Shown here: piece after piece, positions 60,235-64,000 of the stretch
Layout: each line of letters starts with the position of its first letter
Position numbering within the stretch: the first letter of the stretch is position 1
Assembly (NCBI GenBank): GCA_019166125.1
Contig: JAHTBO010000009.1
Span: 96,531 to 160,530 of the forward strand
Origin: Alcaligenaceae bacterium CGII-47
GTDB taxonomy: Bacteria > Pseudomonadota > Gammaproteobacteria > Burkholderiales > Burkholderiaceae_B
Reading direction: 5' to 3'
DNA: 64,000 nucleotides
Notes under the pieces: generated by a model
Seen by the model: the letters and a program-made list of their open reading frames with translations, nothing else
Databases searched by the model: none
Told to the model about the DNA's origin: nothing
Made by a program: the position numbers and the translations under genes

Positions 60235-60987
60235 ATGAAACCATCCAATAGCCGTACACGCCTGGTCATGGGCAACTGGAAAATGCATGGCTCGCTGCAG
60301 ACAAATGCGGTCTTGCTCGATGCAATCAAGGCCGGGTTGGCAACAAGCCCTGTCGTGGGCGAGCTCGCCCTGTGCGTGCCTTACCCGTACCTCGCCCAGG
60401 CGCAGTCTGCCTTGGCGGGCAGTGCCGTGTCCTGGGGGGCTCAGGACGTCAGCGCCAGTGCGCAAGGTGCCTATACCGGCGAGGTGTCGGCAGCAATGCT
60501 TAAGGATTTCGGTTGCACATGGGTATTGTGTGGCCATTCCGAGCGGCGTGCTTTGCATAACGAGTCCAGCGCACAAGTTGCCACCAAGGCGATTGCTGCC
60601 TTGGCGGTGGGACTGACGCCCGTCGTCTGTGTGGGTGAGACCTTGGCAGATCGTGATGCGGACGATGTTGAATGCGTCATCGCTGATCAACTCGATCCTA
60701 TCCTGGCTCTGGGTGCCGAGTCTTTATCACGGCTGATCATTGCCTATGAACCTGTATGGGCAATTGGTACTGGTCGTACCGCGACGCCAGAACAGGCTCA
60801 GGCGGTACATGCCTTTATCCGCCGTGAATTAGCTGGGGAGGGTGCTGGCGAGGTGCGTATTCTGTACGGCGGTAGCGTCAAGGCCGCAAATGCGGCGAGT
60901 CTGTTTGCTCAGCCTGACATTGACGGTGCACTGGTAGGTGGTGCATCGCTGGTCGCTGACGAATTTCTGAACATAGCGGCCGTTTAA
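60235..60987 (+). CDS. tpiA: Triose-phosphate isomerase
   Basis: A 250-residue TIM barrel that interconverts dihydroxyacetone phosphate and glyceraldehyde 3-phosphate. The catalytic Lys is in MGNWKMHGSL (near residue 13), the electrophile His in LCGHSERR (near 98), and the catalytic Glu in AYEPVWAIGTGRTATPEQA (near 170). The phosphate loop is ILYGGSVKAANAASL. Full length. Confidence 0.97.
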   Translation: MKPSNSRTRLVMGNWKMHGSLQTNAVLLDAIKAGLATSPVVGELALCVPYPYLAQAQSALAGSAVSWGAQDVSASAQGAYTGEVSAAMLKDFGCTWVLCGHSERRALHNESSAQVATKAIAALAVGLTPVVCVGETLADRDADDVECVIADQLDPILALGAESLSRLIIAYEPVWAIGTGRTATPEQAQAVHAFIRRELAGEGAGEVRILYGGSVKAANAASLFAQPDIDGALVGGASLVADEFLNIAAV

Positions 60988-61006
60988 GGTCCGGAGTCTT
61001 TTTATT

Positions 61007-61441
61007 ATGACATGGTTGTCCCCCGTATTGCTGACCCTTCAGGTCGTCTCGTCACTCTCTATCATCGTATTGGTACTGCTTCAGCAGGGTAAAGGCGCTG
61101 ATATGGGTGCTGCCTTCGGTAGCGGCTCAGCAGGAAGCGTGTTTGGTTCGGCTGGCGCTGCGAACTTTCTCTCGCGCATGACCAAGTGGGCGGCCGTGCT
61201 CTTTTTTGTTACGACAGGTGGGCTGGCTTGGGTCGCGCATCATCCTTCGGGCTCACCGATCGATGTCGGCGTGATGCAGGGCTTTACGTCGTCGACGCCT
61301 GCCCCCGTCGCGCCGACTGGCTCGGCTGTGCCTGACGTTGGGACGACTGTGCCAGCAGCAGGTAGTGCGGTTCCAGCTATGCCCGCTCCGGTCGCCCCTG
61401 CGACCTCTGAGTCATCAGTCCCGAGCGTGCCTGCCAAGTAG
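61007..61441 (+). CDS. secG: Preprotein translocase subunit SecG
   Basis: A 144-residue inner-membrane subunit of SecYEG. Two transmembrane helices (about residues 4-24 and 56-76) flank the conserved QQGKGADMGAAFGSGSAGSVFGSAGAANFLSRMTKW loop. The C-terminal 60 residues are Ala/Pro/Val-rich low-complexity sequence, longer than in E. coli but common in Burkholderiales. It follows tpiA by 19 bp. Confidence 0.95.
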   Translation: MTWLSPVLLTLQVVSSLSIIVLVLLQQGKGADMGAAFGSGSAGSVFGSAGAANFLSRMTKWAAVLFFVTTGGLAWVAHHPSGSPIDVGVMQGFTSSTPAPVAPTGSAVPDVGTTVPAAGSAVPAMPAPVAPATSESSVPSVPAK

Positions 61442-61480
61442 TTTCATGCTAGAATGCCGCTCTTTACTGAATGGCATTAT

Positions 61481-61565
61481 GCCGACGTGGTGGAATTGGT
61501 AGACACGCTATCTTGAGGGGGTAGTGGCGAAAGCTGTGCGAGTTCGAGTCTCGCCGTCGGCACCA
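61481..61565 (+). tRNA. tRNA-Leu (GAG)
   Basis: An 85-nt class II tRNA with acceptor stem GCCGACG/CGTCGGC, anticodon loop TTGAGGG (GAG), variable arm and encoded CCA. In relatives this tRNA lies between secG and nuoA; here nuo does not follow. Confidence 0.96.
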
Positions 61566-61910
61566 TTGAATAGTTCCGGAACGCCCGGAGAATCCTAAAA
61601 ATCCCGTAAGAATCAATAGCTTACGGGATTTTTTTTGCCTATGGTATTTAACGCACTCAGATCAATCCAGCGCGCAACAAAGTTGTGGTGGGTGCTTAGG
61701 GTGAATATAGGGTGTTGTTGCGCACGACTCTTACCGATGTGAAAGCGTACCTTTCCAATACAGGGCAGGCCCGGTGTGATGCTTTTTGTTGGGCCAAGCC
61801 TCGCGCTTTAGGTATCTGTTTGGGTATTTGCAGGATGTTCGCCCTCCGAAACGAATCTCGTGGAATCGTCATCTAACATCCTGCTTGCAAACCATTGGGT
61901 GCACAATTCC
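61566..61910. other. Intergenic region tRNA-Leu / PAS-GGDEF-EAL gene
   Basis: About 345 bp. Apart from the tRNA terminator no conserved element or gene is visible, and no promoter for the next gene could be fixed. Confidence 0.5.
61599..61637 (+). terminator. Rho-independent terminator after tRNA-Leu
   Basis: A perfect 11-bp stem (61600-61610 with 61620-61630) with 9-base loop and a T-run to 61636 ends the tpiA-secG-tRNA unit. Confidence 0.92.
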
Positions 61911-63638
61911 ATGTCCACGAATGAATCGATCGAATTTCGTCTGCAGGCTGCGCAAAATGAGCTGTTGGTTGCGGATATGATCTTTCACTCTGTGGGTGCG
62001 GTGATGGTCACGGATGCGCAGGCCCATATTCTGCGTATTAATCGCGCCTTTACAGATCTTACTGGTTATGCGTCCGCCGATGTCGTTGGCAAGACGCCTC
62101 GAATACTGCGTTCGGGGCATCATGACGATGCCTTCTATGCTGCAATGCAGGACACCATTGCCCGTACCGATCAGTGGCAGGGAGAGATCTGGGATCGTCG
62201 CAAGGGCGGTGGAGTCTTTCCTAAGTGGATGACGATTTCTGCTGTTAAGGATGATCATGGCGCGATTACGCATTTTGTAGCGACCTATATCGATATTAGC
62301 GAGCGCAAGCGGGCCGAGGACCGGATTGAGCAACTGGCTTTCTACGATGTATTGACTGGCCTGCCCAATCGGGCCTTGATGCAGGAGCGTCTTAAGCTTG
62401 CTATTGCGACGAATGCCGACACGGACCATTATGGCGCTTTGTTGCTGGCCGACCTGGATCGCTTCAGAACAATTAATGACGCCCTGGGCCATACTCAGGG
62501 TGATGCGCTGCTGCAACAAGCTGGCCTGCGGCTGGTCGATTGTGTGCAGGGGGGCGATATGGTTGCCCGAATCGGGGGCGATGAGTTCGCCGTTATCCTG
62601 GCGGACCTGTCGGGCAGCCAAGAACAGGCCGCCTATAAGGCCCAGACGACCGCCCGGCAGATGTTGGCGGTGCTGGGACGTGATTATCAGCTAGCAAGTT
62701 CAGCCCATCTGTGCTCCGCCAGCATAGGCGTCGTGCTGTTTCAGGGAAAGCAGGCCAACGCGGAATCCTTGCTCAAACAGGCGGAGTTGGCCATGTATCA
62801 AGCCAAATCCGATGGGCGCAATCGTCAGCACTTTTTTGATGTGGCGCTAGAGCGGGCGATCATCGAACGGATACAGCTGGAACGCGAGTTGCGTGAGGCG
62901 ATTGGTGCAGGCCAGTTGGTGCTGCATTATCAGCCGCAAGTCACTGTGGTTGCCGGAATATGTCGAATCGTCGGTGCCGAGGCGTTGGTGCGATGGGCGC
63001 ATCCCTTGGATGGCTTATTGGGGCCAGGGCAGTTCATTGCGCTCGCCGAAGAAACGGGTCTGATCTTGCCATTGGGTGCCTGGGTGCTGGACACGGCTTG
63101 TCAGCAGTTGGCAGCATGGGCCTCAGAGCCCGAGACGGCGGGATTATCGCTGTCCGTGAATGTCAGTGCGGCGCAGTTTTTGCAAGATAATTTTGTTACC
63201 CAAGTGTTGACGTCTTTGGCGCACGCACGGGCTGACCCTTGTCGGCTCAAACTCGAGCTGACCGAAAACCTGTTGCTGAATAATGCTGATGCCGTGATTG
63301 CGACGATGAATGAGCTGCGAGCCTACGGCCTGCGGTTTTCCCTGGATGACTTCGGAACGGGCTATTCGTCGCTCAGCTATCTAAAGCGCCTGCCGCTGGA
63401 TCAACTGAAGATCGACCAGTCCTTTGTCCGAGATCTGGAAGTCGACACCAACGATGCCGCGATTGTACGTTCGATTATCGCCCTGGCTCACAGTCTGGAT
63501 CTGGCTGTCATTGCGGAAGGGGTCGAAACAGCGGCACAGAAGGATTTTTTGATGCACCTGGGGTGTCATGATTTTCAGGGCTATTACTTCAGCTGGCCAC
63601 TACCTCTGGCAGATTTTGACCGCCACCTGTCGGACTGA
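61911..63638 (+). CDS. PAS-GGDEF-EAL cyclic-di-GMP signalling protein
   Basis: A 575-residue cytoplasmic protein. A PAS domain (about residues 15-130, ending VATYIDISERKRAEDRIEQLAFYD) precedes GGDEF with an intact GGDEF motif (near 222) and EAL with GAEALVRW (near 357), LELTENLL, DDFGTGYSSLSYLKRLPLDQLKIDQSF and IAEGVET. Both catalytic sites look intact. It could therefore make or hydrolyse c-di-GMP, with the PAS choosing the signal. No membrane segment. The ATG at 61911 is chosen; a GTG at 61860 would add 17 residues. Neither has a clear ribosome site. Confidence 0.9.
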   Translation: MSTNESIEFRLQAAQNELLVADMIFHSVGAVMVTDAQAHILRINRAFTDLTGYASADVVGKTPRILRSGHHDDAFYAAMQDTIARTDQWQGEIWDRRKGGGVFPKWMTISAVKDDHGAITHFVATYIDISERKRAEDRIEQLAFYDVLTGLPNRALMQERLKLAIATNADTDHYGALLLADLDRFRTINDALGHTQGDALLQQAGLRLVDCVQGGDMVARIGGDEFAVILADLSGSQEQAAYKAQTTARQMLAVLGRDYQLASSAHLCSASIGVVLFQGKQANAESLLKQAELAMYQAKSDGRNRQHFFDVALERAIIERIQLERELREAIGAGQLVLHYQPQVTVVAGICRIVGAEALVRWAHPLDGLLGPGQFIALAEETGLILPLGAWVLDTACQQLAAWASEPETAGLSLSVNVSAAQFLQDNFVTQVLTSLAHARADPCRLKLELTENLLLNNADAVIATMNELRAYGLRFSLDDFGTGYSSLSYLKRLPLDQLKIDQSFVRDLEVDTNDAAIVRSIIALAHSLDLAVIAEGVETAAQKDFLMHLGCHDFQGYYFSWPLPLADFDRHLSD

Positions 63639-63671
63639 AAGAAGCGCCCTGTCATCGGGTGCTCCGTGATA

Positions 63672-63691
63672 CCCCGGCGTTCAGGCCGGGG
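63672..63691. other. IS605-type left-end hairpin of the second element
   Basis: CCCCGGC/GCCGGGG with loop GTTCAG, almost identical in sequence and position relative to tnpB-side DNA to the left-end hairpin at 3657-3676. It marks the left end of another IS200/IS605-type element starting a little upstream, within the 30 bp after the EAL gene. Confidence 0.6.
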
Positions 63692-63714
63692 AGGTAAGGG
63701 GCGCAAGCGACAGC

Positions 63715-63742
63715 TTGCACTGTATAAATAACCAGGTATTAT
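63715..63742 (+). promoter_or_regulatory. Promoter of the second tnpB
   Basis: TTGCAC (63715-63720) and TATTAT (63737-63742) are 16 bp apart, 34 bp before the ATG. Confidence 0.5.
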
Positions 63743-63776
63743 ATGAACGTGGAGCACACGAACATCTGGAACGCCA

Positions 63777-64000
63777 ATGAGTACAAAGGTTTACCGCTAC
63801 CGCGTCAAATCTCTGAGCGGGCTGCTTAATAAGCAGTCGCGAGCGGTGAACTTTGTCTGGAATTTTTGCAACGACACGCAAAAACACGCGCTCAAATGGC
63901 GCAAGCGCTGGCCAACCGGCTTTGACCTGAACGTCTTGACCACGGGCAGTAGCAAAGAGCTGGGCATCCACTCGGGCACGGTCAACGCGGTCTGCGAGCA
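63777..64000 (+). CDS. TnpB-family protein (partial, 5' end only)
   Basis: An ATG at 63777 opens a frame that continues past the window end (74 complete codons). It starts MSTKVYRYRVKSLSGLLNKQ and continues SRAVNFVWNFCNDTQKHALKWRKRW, matching the OrfB/TnpB N-terminal helix-turn-helix domain. It differs clearly from the first tnpB, so it belongs to a different subgroup. RuvC residues cannot be checked. Confidence 0.75.
   Translation, partial: MSTKVYRYRVKSLSGLLNKQSRAVNFVWNFCNDTQKHALKWRKRWPTGFDLNVLTTGSSKELGIHSGTVNAVCE

Larger units (their letters stand above)
63665..64000. mobile_element. Second IS200/IS605-type element (partial, tnpB first)
   Basis: The element runs off the window. A left-end hairpin is followed directly by a promoter and tnpB, with no tnpA between, so it is either IS1341-like (tnpB only) or has tnpA further right. 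Its exact left end is not determined because the target sequence is unknown. Confidence 0.6.

Noticed and set aside
61869..62621. 250-residue minus-strand open frame
   Set aside because: It is antisense to the PAS-GGDEF coding region, with shadow composition (His/Arg/Ile-rich) and no motif.

Overview
The window looks like chromosome of a betaproteobacterium of the order Burkholderiales, most like the Alcaligenaceae (Bordetella/Achromobacter/Castellaniella relatives). The evidence is the housekeeping blocks nuoN-DUF2818, trxB/ftsK-lolA-rarA, serS, ilvBHC-psd-pssA, rpsO-pnp-qor and tpiA-secG-tRNA-Leu, the protein sequences themselves, and a fairly high GC content. No database was searched; family names are from recognition of motifs and full-length sequence.

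Layout. 1-3.6 kb: end of the nuo operon, a DUF2818 membrane protein with an internal expansion, a YqiA-like esterase, and an Ldh-family oxidoreductase cut in two by a complete IS200/IS605-type element (3642-5411, tnpA and tnpB divergent). 5.6-12 kb: a candidate small RNA, an SMR efflux gene, an Smr-domain gene, trxB, ftsK, lolA, rarA. 12-27.4 kb: a histidine-utilisation region wrapped around serS (hutD, hutI, hutH, hutU, hutG, hutC) that also holds a seven-gene operon: polar amino-acid-type ABC transporter, FAD-linked 2-hydroxyacid dehydrogenase, CaiB/BaiF CoA-transferase and acyl-CoA dehydrogenase. Similar palindromes resembling HutC operators lie before hutI, before hutU and before the ABC operon. 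27.5-41 kb: tRNA-Ser, a short hypothetical gene, 3-hydroxybutyrate dehydrogenase, yaaA, a YccS-like FUSC protein, ilvBHC, psd, pssA, rpsO, pnp, and a quinone oxidoreductase.

41.2-58.0 kb is an accessory catabolic block: 5-oxoprolinase pxpBCA, a LIV-type ABC transporter, GntR and LysR regulators, a CaiB-family enzyme closely resembling mesaconyl-CoA C1-C4 CoA transferase (Mct), an acyl-CoA dehydrogenase resembling methylsuccinyl-CoA dehydrogenase (Mcd), a stand-alone 2-oxoglutarate-dehydrogenase-type E1, a PLP aminotransferase and an SDR. Read together these spell out a route in which a methyl-branched pyroglutamate/glutamate is ring-opened, transaminated, oxidatively decarboxylated to methylsuccinyl-CoA, dehydrogenated to mesaconyl-CoA and isomerised. 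I regard this as the best candidate for an undescribed system in the window. The second is the hut-linked operon, which may feed imidazolepropionate and imidazolelactate into the histidine pathway.

58-64 kb: tRNA-Ser, tRNA-Leu, a damaged toxin-antitoxin locus, about 760 bp of decayed sequence, tpiA, secG, tRNA-Leu, a PAS-GGDEF-EAL protein, and the start of a second tnpB-carrying element that runs off the end. The nuo operon, usually directly after secG/tRNA-Leu in relatives, is not there; its last gene is at the other end of the window, so this chromosome has been rearranged.
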